Positions 48,535-61,093 of a stretch of DNA of 64,000 nt are shown piece by piece. The notes below the pieces were generated by a model. The model made no database searches. It was not told the origin of the DNA and saw only the letters and a program-made list of their open reading frames with translations. Each line of letters begins with the position of its first letter. The first letter of the stretch is position 1. Source of the DNA: Tomocerus qinae (Eukaryota > Arthropoda > Collembola > Entomobryomorpha > Tomoceridae); assembly GCA_020055645.1 (NCBI GenBank), contig CM034546.1, forward strand, positions 102,052,001-102,116,000, written 5' to 3'. A program made the translations under genes and the position numbers.

Positions 48535-51500
48535 CTAAAAGAAAATAAATTAGAAACCCAAAATTTGGAATTAAAATTTCGAAAAACAGAATAACTTACC
48601 CAAATTCATTGCTACCAATTTTGAAAAACTAGCACTCTAGCACACTTTGTTTTGCGAGCAACAAAGACCTAAAAACTGCAACGACGCCTACCGTATTTCT
48701 TTGGTATCTCGCACTGGAATAATTCTCCTGGTCAGTAAATTCTACTCATTGTCGTCATTCTAATTAACTACTACGTTTCGTCTAAATTAGATTTAAGTAC
48801 CCACTTATCACGCATACCTAAATGAATACATACGGTAGTGCAGTGGATAGTAGTCCTTAGACTTACACTCACTCAACTATCCTTAAAGTCAACAAAGTAC
48901 ATAAATTGGTAAAATAACAAAATGTAGATAAGTTCCTTACCCAGTTAGAAACAAACGCCATGTACTAGCGAAAGCTCGTAACAATTCCCTAATTACTGTA
49001 GCATGAAAACTAGTTCAACTCATGAATTAAGGTAAAAACAACTGAAAATTGTGTATAAAATCAAGACAAGTTGAGTAATAATTCGTAGGTGATGAGAAAG
49101 GCGCTTCTATGCGCCAGAACCTTAACTCTTCTCCATTGAAAACAAAGTAAAGTATGGATTTTGTCCACCCGAGAACTCAACTGAACAGCTCTCTCTGTAC
49201 CCAAGTCCTGAATTCAACTTAACTATACTTACTACGTGGATGTATGTAGGCACATAATACTGAGTGAGTGTATGTACGTCTATGTTACGTCGTCCCTTAT
49301 GTGCATATACAGAGATACACTCTAAAAGGTGTACGTAGGTACCTACCTACTAGTGTGTGTGGATTGTACAATACAGAGTTACTCTAAACTGCGTGCGTAA
49401 GTGAACATATTTTATATTTGTGTATATAAAGTTATAGAGTGCACACTTATGTGTGCATATAACAAGGAATCACCACCTAAATACAACCAATCCTTGTATG
49501 CAGAAATTATCATTTCACTACCGTAAATAACTCTTAAATTATCACTTACCATATTGCAGGCGATGTCCAGTGATCTTGTAAAATACCTAACACTGTATAT
49601 TCACTAATTTCTCACTTAATCTTCAGAAAACTATCATTTTTATCTACATCAGGGCGTAAAAATTAAGTTCATGTCGCTTCTTCGCTAATACTTTGTTCAC
49701 TCAACTGCTCGTTATGCGTTCTATTTGAATGTTGGAGGCTCTCATTGGCATTGGGACTTCTATCGGGATTCCATATACGTAGCAATTGGATTGGACCTGC
49801 CTTTGCCTCTACTACTTACCACATACAATAGAATAAACTAACGAACGAGGATTCTAGTATCCCTACCTTTGCTTCTTTTGCCCTTCTACTACTACTAACT
49901 CTCTTTTCCCTACATTATTTTATCTTCTATGCAATATTATGTCATATGCTCAAGAAATACGCTACGCTTGCTATTTTTTTCTACTAATACACCTCTACTT
50001 AATAATTAGCTCAGCATAACGCAACTGTTAATGTAAACATTGAACAACTGACTATAAATTACTAATTGCCATCCTAAACTGACACCAAGCTTTACTCTCA
50101 TCTGTCTTCCTACTAACATGGATACAATTAACATTTAATGACAATCCTGGCTATTTACAAATGTACAAACGGTAAAAAAGACGGGACAATGTTACACTAT
50201 TGGGACTAGATCATTTATATGCAAAACAGAAGGCAAGAAACGGCGTACTTTCAAGATGTAACATACAGCCAGATGTATGTAACAAACTACTCTACTTATG
50301 ACAATATGTTACAACGTGCACTATGACTATGGAGAAGAACTGGACTGGAACTCTCAGTCTATAATAATAGCTTGCTATCTATTTACGTACCTCACTGGAC
50401 AACATTCTCCTATTATGCAACTGGTATTGACTGATGAGCTGCTTTACCGAATCTTCGCCGCAAACATTATGTTCAGCTAAAAGCAAGATCAATATCATCT
50501 TTCACTACACTGGCATGCACTACTTCTATATTTTATAGTTTTTGTAAGTTTCCTTACCATTTTCGTCTCCATTGTCCAATATTTTTGTATCTTCTATGTC
50601 GTAGACTCTAATCCGATGGTATACCAAAACTTTTCCGCAATGTTTACGAGTAGAAATACTAAAAAGCTATCGTTACCTATACCATGAGTGTAGTATGTTT
50701 AAAGTCTAGTCTTACGATTGACTTTAAAATATTTACTTAACCCAACAACACGCAATATAGCTATTCATATGCTTATACACTGTAACTTATACTAATTGAT
50801 AGTACTCAATTGGGCATCAACTCTTGTCATGTTAATAATATCTCAGTCAGCCCATACAATGTAATAATTACCAAGCATTAGCATATCCTTTTAAACTATA
50901 GAACGTGTTTTCTACTGAACGATACACAATTGGAATAATTAAGTAAAGTTTGTCAAGTTCATTTTTAGTATAGTTATCGATATTATTGATATTAATGTCT
51001 GAATAAGGTCGAAATAGATTCTAGAAAATAGCAGTACATCTTTTATGTTTCTATATTATAGCTACCGGGATTGTAAGACAAGTATTTACCAAGTATCTAT
51101 TAAGCTATTTCTGGATTTAATAAATATACAAATGTTATGTGCACAGTATACGCTATAATATGCACCTGTACTACTAGATAGATAATCCCGTTCTCAAATC
51201 CTCAACTTACATGACCAAAACTTGAATTGGTATGATAGCAACTTATCTATACACAACTAATATTGTAGTCAAGCAAAGTAAACTCAAGTCATTAGCGATG
51301 TACGGTCAAATTTAGTAATGTTAGGGAAAAGAAAGAAGAAATGATATTAGTCATACCATTTTTTACCTGTAAGGTCAAACTTCTAGAAAGTACATAAATC
51401 TCATTCGAGAAATAGGTGTAGGACTGCAATTAAATTAACACTCCATTTTATTAGGTATCATTGCTTCGATTGATATTCATATAGCTAATTAGCACATTAT

Positions 51501-52847
51501 ACACAGATTTAGATCACTTCAATACTTATGCTCATCAGTCATACGTTCTAGCTGCAGTTGACACAAACACACTGACATAGAGCACACATTAGCCCAATAA
51601 ATTTTGGTATTGTTATGCATCACAGCATGAGTAGGAGTGCTGAATTGTTTGTCCTATTTAATAAATTAGAAATCCATAATTCAATCGATAAAATTCATGG
51701 CTATTTATTACTCATTGTTGGCCAAACTGTTTCTGCCTGTTGGCTGTTAATAAACGAAATGTGCTTTTCGTGTTTGGAATTACTTTGTCATTTGCACATT
51801 GCACTGAATATCAATAAAATGAAGTCAGTCCTAATTCTGATACTTAAATGGTATCTTATATTCATATATACTTCATAACGGTATAGCAGTCACTATATAA
51901 TAGTATTTATCTGTAAAAGTGTAACGTATGTTATGCTCACGGTGTACACCAACTAGGTATACTTACATGCATGAGGATGATAATGTCTTGTTTATTAGCT
52001 TTCTGTCGCTATTCCTGCAATAATCTTGTTTGCATATTACTACATTACTACTAAAACAGCTAGTAGGTATAAATTATTTTGTTTCTATATTATTCCATCA
52101 TATAATAGTAACATTGCTGAAATAAATCAAATTGCATAAATATTGTCACTTTTTGATGCCTAGGTTAACACAGCCATTATCTTTAACTGAAAGCATGATA
52201 AACGTTAGGGACTTTTATCAACGTAAACATCAAAGCATTCAAAACAATAACGTATTGATTTCTGATCAAAACTGCGACAAATACAAATGCAGGGAAATTG
52301 ATGGATACATAACCATAGCCATACTCATGACTCATAAGTATAGCCAAGTTACTAACTATAATTGCACGTACTCTTTTAATGAATATCGCTCGCTACAGGA
52401 GGAATTAAAATGTTTAAACTTAATTATTAGCAAAAATGCAGCATAATTGGGGCATTGTATTGTGATTGCATTGGCATTTTTCAAACAGTCCTGTGTGAAT
52501 CGAGTAAAGTTGCTTTTAAGTATGTCATGCACCTATAGATAGGCATTTATTGCTACCATGTCTCATACTGATCTGATATCTGTGAGTAACGAGATCTGCA
52601 AAATGGAATTATGATTCCATTAACGAAGGGCAAAATGAAGGGGATGGTTTGATGATGTTTTGTGCAGGGCGATGTTCCTGTAAGTATCAAGTTTAACCAA
52701 GGCAAAAAAAAGTTGATTGGTTTCATTTTATTATCTAATCACTAAATTCTTGTTCCTGCGACACATTTAATTTTTGACATTCAATTAATTGCATGCGGGA
52801 TGTGATAATGATAACAGAGTCAATGACGATCTCAGTCAGTATTTGCG
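48535..52847 (-). other. large upstream region with possible alternative first exons
   Basis: Upstream of the zinc-finger gene on minus, several donor-like sites occur: near 48600 (TTTGG|GTAAGT), near 48940 (CTGG|GTAAGG), near 49556 (AATATG|GTAAGT) and near 50563 (AAAATG|GTAAGG). Spliced to the acceptor at 48535, the last two would add an in-frame Met. Plus-strand frames at 51615-51878 and 52132-52446 have no domain or splice support. No transposon ends were seen. Confidence 0.35.
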
Positions 52848-52865
52848 TATAAATCCGCTATAAAT
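52848..52865 (+). promoter_or_regulatory. double TATA box of the crystallin gene
   Basis: Two TATAAAT boxes, at 52848-52854 and 52859-52865, lie 60 to 77 bases before the ATG at 52925. They leave room for a start near 52885 and a leader of about 40 bases. Confidence 0.55.
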
Positions 52866-52924
52866 GTTCTGCATTCAAAGCAAATGAACTCATTTTCTAC
52901 GTCCGTCACGTAACTGTAATTAAA

Positions 52925-53692
52925 ATGGTCAAGTCAAAGATTTCAGTTGTTAGTGTATTGATTTTGGCAGTCTCCGTGTCTGCTTTCATACAAGAAATAA
53001 CTATTTACGAAGAAGTGGATCAGAAAGGAGAGGCAGTGAAATTTCAACATCAACATCCAAACTTCACTTCTTGGAGATTTTTCTTAGCACGAGCAAAATC
53101 TTTTTGTGCTACGGGTTGGTACGTAAATGTGACATTATTTCATAGAATATCATTTTACTTAGGGGAAAACAATTTTATCTTTTTCAATTTCATTTTAACC
53201 TTTTTGCATCAATTATTGGTCTAGCTATCAAACTTTATTAAAGCACGTTTATTTCCCTAATCTAGGTTTACATTCTTCAATTTTGAAAACTACGTGGTTG
53301 GTAGTAACGATCCATGGCTATTTGGAGGTTCAGAAACAGAGGTGTGTAACAATTCAGATGCTTTCAGATCTTCTTACTCCGCTAGATTTGCAGGAATGTC
53401 GGATACTAACACAAGAGCTGTGACTTTCTACGAAGATCGTAATTTGGGGGGACAAGAATTTGTAGTTACTGGACCCGCTGGAGCCGGAATTCCTTTTCTC
53501 GTCAACTCTCTAGCTGTAACTGGTGGGGCTAAGTACACGTTGTACGAAGGAACTAATTTCAATGGAACAGCCAGTTGTCTCCAGGCTCCAGAAGGTCAAA
53601 CAGTCCTCATTCAAACAACATTGTCATCCCCTCTTCGAGTTGGCTCTCTGCTTAGGGATTGCGATGACTCTAAAATCCATCGCTACCTCTAA
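52925..53692 (+). CDS. secreted beta/gamma-crystallin-like protein
   Basis: Exons 52925-53118 and 53266-53692 join in phase 2 to give 206 residues. A clear signal peptide (MVKSKISVVSVLILAVSVSAF) makes it extracellular. The N-terminal half (residues 22-105) has ITIYEEVDQKGEAVKF and FTFFNFENYVVG, each like the first strand of a Greek key. The C-terminal half has two standard Greek-key motifs (VTFYEDRNLGGQEF and YTLYEGTNFNGTASC), with FLVNSLAV between them. Family members bind calcium or serve as structural or defence proteins in invertebrates. Cysteines in both halves suggest disulfides. AATAAA at 53713-53718 is a likely poly(A) signal. Confidence 0.85.
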
Positions 53693-53733
53693 TCTGTTTA
53701 TTCGTCTAAGTTAATAAATATGTTATTAATATT

Positions 53734-54190
53734 TTAGCAAATTAAAAATTTTGAACAAAAAATAAAGCATAGCTTTACATAAAGCATGAACTGCTGTTTA
53801 AATTCAGGCTCATGAATGCATTTCAGGTATGCATGACAAAGCATATTTATTTGTTGAATTGACACATTGATGGGCATAGTATTTCGTAGAATTCTATCTA
53901 CTTTCTTGTAGTCAGTAGTGTACAGAAAACCAAACAATATAGTTGTACTCACAATTGGCTAGACTTTCAGAACTTTTCGAGGTATTTGAACTTCGATACA
54001 ATTTTTTATTCATTTCCTCAAAGATTGATAACTTTCCTTTGTCACCGAAAATCTTTAAAAGAAACCTCGCCTTTACACTTTGCTTTTGAAGCTTTTCTTT
54101 GTTCACTAAAGTTTGATTTGATACTTGGATGGAAATGATGTCTAAAAACAATACATCTTCATCTACATCAAAAACGTTATTTTCCTTCAT
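53734..54190 (-). CDS. unrecognised small protein, tentative
   Basis: Two pieces, 53953-54190 and 53734-53900, join in frame through a good donor (AATT|GTGAGT) and an AAAG acceptor, giving 134 residues. The first part is acidic then basic (ENNVFDVDEDVLFLDIIS, NKEKLQKQSVKARF). The second holds MLCHAYLKCIHEPEF and ends in a hydrophobic Cys/Phe-rich tail. I recognise no domain. It lies just beyond the tetraspanin stop on the same strand, so it could be an alternative 3' exon pair of that gene. No phase-compatible strong donor was found there. The stop is only 42 bases from the end of the convergent crystallin gene. Confidence 0.3.
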
Positions 54191-54293
54191 TCCTTGCAAT
54201 TGTCGGTAACTCAATATTTTACTGTTTGATCAGGATTTTTATTACGAATCAATTTTCTGAAAAGTAAGGAATATTGAATCATCAGTGTTGATT

Positions 54294-56293
54294 TTAAGCA
54301 TCTATAATAAAAGCGTAAGAGAGTCTCTTTTTTTTCATTTCGTTATTAAAATGAAGCACACGAAAAGTACCATTGTGTCCGTGTTCAAGCTCTTCGTCGG
54401 AATCTTTCAAGGACCCATCAGATTCGTCAAAAATTCCCATGCACAAATCTTCTGCTTGTTGGGTCTTGAGTATATTTTCATAGATTATAGAATTAATGAC
54501 TTTGATTTGTAATATAACGCAAATGACAGTGAAGATAAATAGAACGGAGAGTCCTCCTGTGACATTTAGAACTCCCCTCCCCATCATTTTGATAACGTTA
54601 TGACACAAAACCTTAACTTGTTGCTCACAGCCCTGAAATTAGATCACATTTGTAATTACAAACAAACCAGTATATATATGTCCGTATTTAAATTAGAAAA
54701 TGTATAAATACTTGAATGATTTGATCTTTACCTTATGTATCAGTCTGCGATCAATGAATTGTTTATCAACGTTAGTTTTATCGGGCCAGTGATGAACTTC
54801 GGATGCGCATTGAAGATTTCTTATCCACCAACTGTTGCAACATGAAGAGGGGTAAACGACTAGATCTCCTGCCAAGTCTTCTCTTTTGTCTGTGAAACTT
54901 TCGAATTCCTTTGGAATAGGAGTTTGGTAATCATGCCATCCTTGGGACAATCCACAACAGCCAATCTGTAATCTCAAAACATTAAAAATTGGATAAAAAT
55001 TATACTATTTGTATATCGTGGTAGAAAGTTTTTGTTATTCACCGATCGCTGAAGTGAATCAATTTTCAGTTTTGAATCCGTTCCCATATTGTATTTGTTT
55101 ACGAAATGTTCAAAAAGCCTCTCATTGAATTGTTTTGAGTCACACTTACCCGAACTAACCAAAAGGCCCGAAATCGCTAGACAAACCAAGATTAGGAACC
55201 CGACAGCAATATGCTATACATTTTAAACGACAAATCCAAGATATTTTATATACTACTGAATACGAAGGAAGAGATATTCGAAACTCCATGCAGAATAATT
55301 TGTAACTCACAACCACCAATGCCTTCTTTATTCCTCTTAATATGACTTTGCAACCAAATATGCTGTTTATCATAAGCATAACTCCACAAATTAATTGGAG
55401 AGTTCCATGAGCATTTATGTTATAATTGACCATTTTGTAACCCGCGTCTTGATTTTTGATGTTGGGTAAATGTTTTCTAACCGAATCAGTAAGGGGCAAT
55501 TCCGCTGGTTCATATACAATACTACCGTCCGTGACCGTAAAATAATAGTAGACAGAAATAAATCATGCACCATAATAATACATCCACTATATTAAAATAC
55601 ACACTTTGATTCTAACACTGTAGACACCTTAGTTATTTCTGGTGATGATATGATGATAAAGTTGGAAATAATATCTATTTTTATAACTTTGATACATTTA
55701 AACTTTTAAAACAATGGGAAATATGGAAAACCTGTCAATACTGCTCTTAAATGAAATGCCAGTCATTCCAGCAACTATTATGTAGCTGGAAAATGCCTGA
55801 AATGAGAATGATGAGCTAAAATACTAAATGAATTTGAAAGTAGCATTGCATAGTATTTGCTTTAAAATAACGGGATGATTTTTTTCTACTTACGATATCA
55901 AAGAAACAAACAAGTATAAATATAATTTCTGGACCAGCTGACCATGTTAAAGACTCTGACCCCGAAGTTCTGGTCAAGAGACAAAAGAAAATTAATGACA
56001 TGTAAAAGTTGTAAATTACTACACATTATGATATCCACTTACATTAACATCGGAACTGGTTCTTGTCTTAAGTTAATTGGTCCTGCGTGAGGAACAAACT
56101 TAACTGCCTCACGAACTCCTTCTTCGATAGAATCCGCATCTTCATCACTCTCAGTAGGCTTAATTCTCCTCTTAAAAAGAGATTTTCGAGAAGCAAATAA
56201 CTGCTTTAGCTTATGCTGAGCATGGACCTGATGCAAAATATCCGCACGTTCTCCGACATAGGTCTCTGGGTCGCCGGTTTCCAAACTTTCCAT
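54294..56293 (-). CDS. large tetraspanin (peripherin-like)
   Basis: Seven exons (56043-56293, 55894-55969, 55732-55796, 55311-55521, 55043-55213, 54732-54965, 54294-54632) give one frame of 448 residues. A cytosolic N-terminus of about 95 residues precedes TM1 (PEIIFILVCFFDIAFSSYII). TM2 (LQLICGVMLMINSIFG) and TM3 (AVGFLILVCLAISGLLV) follow. The large extracellular loop carries the tetraspanin signature Cys residues: IGCCGLSQGW, VVYPSSCCNSWW, LQCAS and KGCEQQV. TM4 (GGLSVLFIFTVICVILQI) and an acidic cytosolic tail end the protein. Ordinary tetraspanins are 230-300 residues. The long ends and PSSCC loop recall peripherin/ROM-type members, which shape membranes. Exon 4 uses a weak acceptor (CGGTAG), the least certain junction. 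Confidence 0.83.
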
Positions 56294-57228
56294 TTGAATT
56301 GGTTAAAAAATGAAGTCTTCAACGGGGAATATATTTTCAAGACACGCTAAAACTCGGAAGACACGTGAGATTATAGACTAACAGATCGTTGAGGAGGAAT
56401 TGGTAAAAGGGAGACAAAAAATGAGTTATGCAATTTCCTTTCGGTGTATTTAAAATCAAAATTATACCGAATTTTGGTTGAACTCCATAGTTTTGGTGGT
56501 TATTGGGCCAGTTTTGATGTTACTTGGTTACATAGAAGTGGGAATCATAGCGGTCACTTGTAGGGCTATACACTGATGAGCTTACACTTTATAGATGATT
56601 CAACTGATACAGAAGGCTAAAAAGCATCTTCCATTTAAGACAAATTATTTGCATTTTCACCAAATTTTTTGTAGATGATTAGATAAAAAGGCATGTACAA
56701 TGATGAGAAAAATAAATCAGCTAATTTCATCATCATCCCTGTGTTTCCACCTTTAGCATTGTTATAAAGGTCATCGAATTTTAATCTTCTTTATACAATA
56801 AGTAGATATCTAATATTATAGATTAATTTGTTTGGCGTACTTCAGGAATTTGGCGGAGGGCACGCACTGCACGGTGCACACAGAGCAGAGCCTCTAATGG
56901 GAATTACCGGTAAAAAAATTGGCACGAAGTATCATTTGTGACTTTGGCCTGAAGAAATCGGCCTCGGGAAATATGGGACAGTAAGATTTGCTCTTAACAC
57001 TATACACACACACACACAATTAGTATTTATAGTTGTACGGGTTTTTCCCTAATAAATGCAGCTGTAGAAACACATCAGTTAAGGAGTATATGGCAATATG
57101 CATATAGAAGATATACAAAGATCAGTAGAATTGCATTCCTCTCCCTAGAGTAAATTCGCATAAGATAATAATCTTTGAACAATCGCATCAGCACAATCAG
57201 TCAGTCTGTAGGTTGCCCTGTTTCTTAC
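56294..57228. other. divergent intergenic region
   Basis: Between the tetraspanin (-) and the acyltransferase (+). A short (CA)n microsatellite lies at about 57005-57018. No gene is supported. Confidence 0.45.
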
Positions 57229-57239
57229 TATATATAAAT
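57229..57239 (+). promoter_or_regulatory. candidate TATA box of the acyltransferase gene
   Basis: TATATATAAAT lies about 700 bases before the coding ATG. A start near 57260 would need a 5' UTR intron ending at the CTTTGCAG acceptor at 57829, which is present. Confidence 0.35.
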
Positions 57240-57937
57240 CCGATTCATGCACACGTTATGAAGACACACACGATATTCCGGTGAAGACACCATAAAACAC
57301 AAAATGATGATGCTTCTCTCTGCAATAAATTATGCTCTTCTCAACGAAGATATTTAAATTGAGAAGAGAATGTTGTTTTGTTAGCTGTCTTTGTTAAATC
57401 ATCATTAGTTGTAGCCTGTAACGTTATTTTGGTTTTACGGTACTCCATTCTTGGCAAGGAATTGCCATTTGCCGGTTTCTGTAGTGAGTGTATGTAAATA
57501 ATGTTACACATTGGGTATTACACATACTAGCAATATGGGTATAACTCTAGCATTACGGATAACAGAGATAGTTTTCTTGTCTCGTATCTAAGAAAGTTAA
57601 TTCTGGGGCTTTGAAAAGTCTTACCTACCTATGTGTAAGAAACTTTTAGCAATCGTGCTTAGGCAGTGTTTGTAGGATATTAGAGATTGCATGTATTTAT
57701 GTATGTGCGTAATGCTTATTTAGAATTTAGCAATGTTATGCCTTGCATTGCAAATGTAAATATTTTAAGTAGAGCTAAGTACGGGTAGGACAATCAAATC
57801 CTACATATCTTGAGAATCATCCTTTGCAGACCTCATCATTTGGATTCAAGGATTATTACTTACAGTTTCTGTTAGTAGCTCCTGTTAATAATGTTGAAAT
57901 AGTGACTTGGGACTCGCTTTTCAAAATTGTCCCACTT

Positions 57938-59817
57938 ATGGGGCAGTCAAGTAGGTTCCCTCAAGTTATATTAGGGTCCTTCTGTTGGCTGCTAATATCT
58001 TTGTTCCTCCTGTTGCCTCTCAGTCTGCTCTTCATCTCAAAGTGCATTGTCATCTTCATAGCTGCAACAGTTCGTCGTGACCTTTACTCAATTTCAACTG
58101 GAGACGCAGCTTTTGCAGTCGACTCAAGTTGGAAGAGATCCAAAGTGAATGTCGGCTTCCTCTTAAGAATTGAAGGCTCTTTGGAATTATCATCCGTCCA
58201 GAAAAAATTTTCTTCTACACTTCTTGAGCCCAAAATAGGTCAGAAGCCTAAACATGAAAAGCTACATTCGTGTCTCGTTACGTGGTGTGGCTTTGTTTTC
58301 CGTCGCCTCATTCCAATTGACTTGAATAAACTCGATGAGTTAATTTATGTCAAGCCTTTGGGGTCCAAAGAGAGCCTGGAAGAGCTCATGGACAAATGGC
58401 TTGTCCGGAGCTACAGAGAAAATGCTCCAGCCTGGGAAATGATTCTTATTCCTCAAATTCCTTCTTATTCTTGTGACGGTAGTTCTATTAGTACTAGTAC
58501 TGGAGATTCCCAAGAAGTGGCTATCGCCTTCAAAATTCATCATGCCATGGCCGGTAATTGAACTCATTCCTTATTTCCAGCTACTGAAAAATAATAAGAA
58601 AATAAAATTAGCGCGTAAAATCAGTCCTTATAAACATTGCGAAAAATCATTGTGCCCATTTTGATTAAATTGATTTTGTTTTGTTTCAGATGGATATAGT
58701 TTACTCCACATTTTAGATTCAATTACTGGAAACCAATCTCCATACCTTGTAAAAGACCCGAAAGACTCCCTGTGCAGAAAAGTAAGCAATTTGTTTGATA
58801 TTTTTGTAAAATGTTACGTTTTTTTGACTAAATTTGGCTGGAATGATTTTCAGGTTGCTGATGTACTAGCCCTTCCAGTGAACATGCCCACATTACTTGG
58901 TGATGGATTCAGCAAAAATCCTTTAAAAGTTCTAAAACCTCAAAATTTCTGGATGTATTCATTTACGTCGATAGATTTACGGATTGTCAAGTCAATTAGA
59001 AAAAGACATAATGTACATTTTGCTTCTGTTCTATTGGCTTTGATTGCTGGAGCAATACGGCAATATTTACTGGAGAGCGAAAAAGAAGAAGCACTTCCGT
59101 CTTATCTTTCCTTAGTAGATACTTTACCTTGGCCAAATCACCCCAGAAGTGTCATGTGCAATCATTGGTACGATTTTACTTTTTTATTACCTGGACTTTA
59201 TTTAAAAATGGCAATTTAAATTAAAGTTAACTTCTTGTGTAGGACTCTCGGGATATTCAAAACTCCAATAAGATGGGATGATCCTTTAAAAAGACTTCTC
59301 GAAATAGAGCAGTATTTTCTTAATTTTCATATCAGGGGAATTCACAAATGCGCGAAGCAAGTGCTATTTCCCTTGGCTTGGCTAGCTCCTCAGCTGTGCA
59401 CTGAATCACTGCTATCTACCTTTGATCCTGGATATAATTCGGGCTTGACATCTCTTGTGGGAGCTGATGATTACACATTTCTCGGTAGAGCTGTGAGTCA
59501 TATACATCCTCTTCTAAATTTTGCTGATTCAAGTCCATACACAGGTATTTACAGACATCTGTTCATTGTTTCCTAATAAGTCCAAGAATTTACAACTATT
59601 CTCTAAGGCTCTAAGATTGTTTTGATTATTCCAAAATATCTTTCTAGGATTATCGTGGTTTACATTTACTCAGTCGAATAAGATTGACGTGTCTCTTGCT
59701 GGTGCTCCAGATTTATTCCGTGGACGGAAGTCCCTGGAGAGGATTCTCAGTGTTTATTTCAAAGATGAAATTCAAAAGCTCTGCAGTCAGTGCGGAATAC
59801 CGAGCTTTGAAGATTAA
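57938..59817 (+). CDS. WS/DGAT-type O-acyltransferase
   Basis: Five exons (to 58553, 58690-58781, 58854-59167, 59243-59544, 59648-59817) join in frame. From the first in-frame ATG (57938) the product is 497 residues. The frame is open back to an acceptor at 57829, so an upstream coding exon is possible. Two adjacent hydrophobic helices near the start (VILGSFCWLLISLFLLLPL and the next) anchor it. The catalytic motif HHxxxDG is intact across the exon 1/2 junction (IHHAMADG). C-terminal DUF1298-like landmarks are present (SLVDTLPW, WFTFTQSNKIDVSLAGAPDL). Bacterial WS/DGAT enzymes join acyl-CoA to fatty alcohols or diacylglycerol. Animal copies such as those in arthropods probably make wax esters or storage lipid in the ER. 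Confidence 0.88.
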
Positions 59818-60610
59818 ATGATGATAGTGTTGATTACTATAATATAGTAAGTATGTGTAGGCACCTCTCTGATATTATTCCCGCAAATGTCTTGCTGGTG
59901 ATGTAAAAGTACCAAGTTCTATTAATAGGAAAGGGAATCATGAGTCTTATTTTGTTATATCGTGTCTAAGTAAGTAGGCAACAAAACATGAATCATCAAC
60001 ATTTATTTTCTCTTGTAAACCTGCATTGTATTATGGGTGGACGAATAAAGTCGACATTTTAAGAATGTTTTCTTTCCTTCTCTTTCACAGCACTTTGCCA
60101 AAGACGCGAGCAAAATTTTGCATTGATGTGTAAACCGATATAAATATACTATATACACTTCTGCTTCTAAACACTGCGGCAGTACATCTTCTGAGATTCT
60201 CACAGAAATATTTATAGTCTTCTCAAATGATTTATCTTAGTTCTCTACATGTTCCACGTTCGTATTGTAATAATATTCGTTTGATTTGTTAAAAATAACT
60301 GCAGATTTCTCTGGAGTTATTTATAATCTCTGTGCTGCTGCCCATACCTCTTATTTTTTACGGTCTTTTCAGAAAGATGCAGGTAATTACTTACTTGTTT
60401 TACTTTCTCATGGATTAAATCTTTAGCACACAATTTAGATTTGTTTTACTTTTGTTTATTGCACAGAATTTTGAATAGGTACAAAAAGAATTGGAATTTT
60501 ACAATCTGATTTTTGCGGGATGCGTTTTTTCTCATTTAAATATCGCGGGTACAAAATACATTATCTAAAGGGTTAAGCTTCGTCAGTATTATAAAAGTCT
60601 GAAGTCAGGT
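59818..60610. other. convergent 3' intergenic region
   Basis: Between the acyltransferase (+) and the Gly-rich peptide gene (-). The minus frame at 60003-60203 has no domain. No RNA gene was seen. Confidence 0.45.
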
Positions 60611-60952
60611 TTAGCCGTGGAAGCCAAGCCCACCAAGGCCGATACCTCCGTAGCCTAAGCCTCCGTAACCGAGACCTCCAAGACCTCCGAGTCCCAATCC
60701 GTAGCCCAATCCACCGCCATACAAACCGAGTCCTCCTAATCCACCAAGACCATAGCCAAGTCCGATGGAGTTAGCAGTTTGCAAATCTCCGGTCTTTTCA
60801 GCTGGAGCATTTTCAGCTGGAGCAGCAATGGCTACTGCTACTAAAGCCATAGCAGTGATGAATGTCTGTAAGAAATAGTAAAAATGATTATAGTTTTCAA
60901 AAATGTTTGCAGAAAAATAATTATTTTAGAGTCGTACCACGAATCTGAACAT
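60611..60952 (-). CDS. secreted Gly/Leu/Tyr-rich peptide
   Basis: Exon 1 (60938-60952) is a 15-base coding start, MFRFV. Exon 2 (60611-60865) carries the rest, giving 89 residues. The joined N-terminus MFRFVTFITAMALVAVAIAA is a signal peptide, which the second exon alone lacks. A short Ala/Glu propeptide-like stretch (PAENAPAEKTGD) precedes a tail of GLGGLG, GYGLG and GYGG repeats ending GFHG. Such GYG/GLG peptides occur in arthropod cuticle, secretions and antimicrobial peptides. No cysteine is present. The function is inferred from composition only. Confidence 0.85.
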
Positions 60953-61083
60953 TTTTATGTGTTGAGTATTGAAACTTCTTGGGATAAAATTGATTTGAGG
61001 ATTGTCCAACTGCAATGGTTTGCGTTGATTAGTATCAAGATGAGACAAATGACCAACTGTGATATTTCCAAGAAAATCTCCCT

Positions 61084-61093
61084 ATTTATATAT
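61084..61093 (-). promoter_or_regulatory. TATA box of the Gly-rich peptide gene
   Basis: TATATAAATA on the minus strand lies about 140 bases before the ATG. An initiator-like ATCACAGT is about 30 bases downstream of it, near 61060. Confidence 0.6.

Noticed and set aside
51615-52446. Two plus-strand frames of 87 and 104 residues
   Set aside because: No signal peptide with a convincing context, no domain and no splice partners; consistent with chance in AT-rich DNA.
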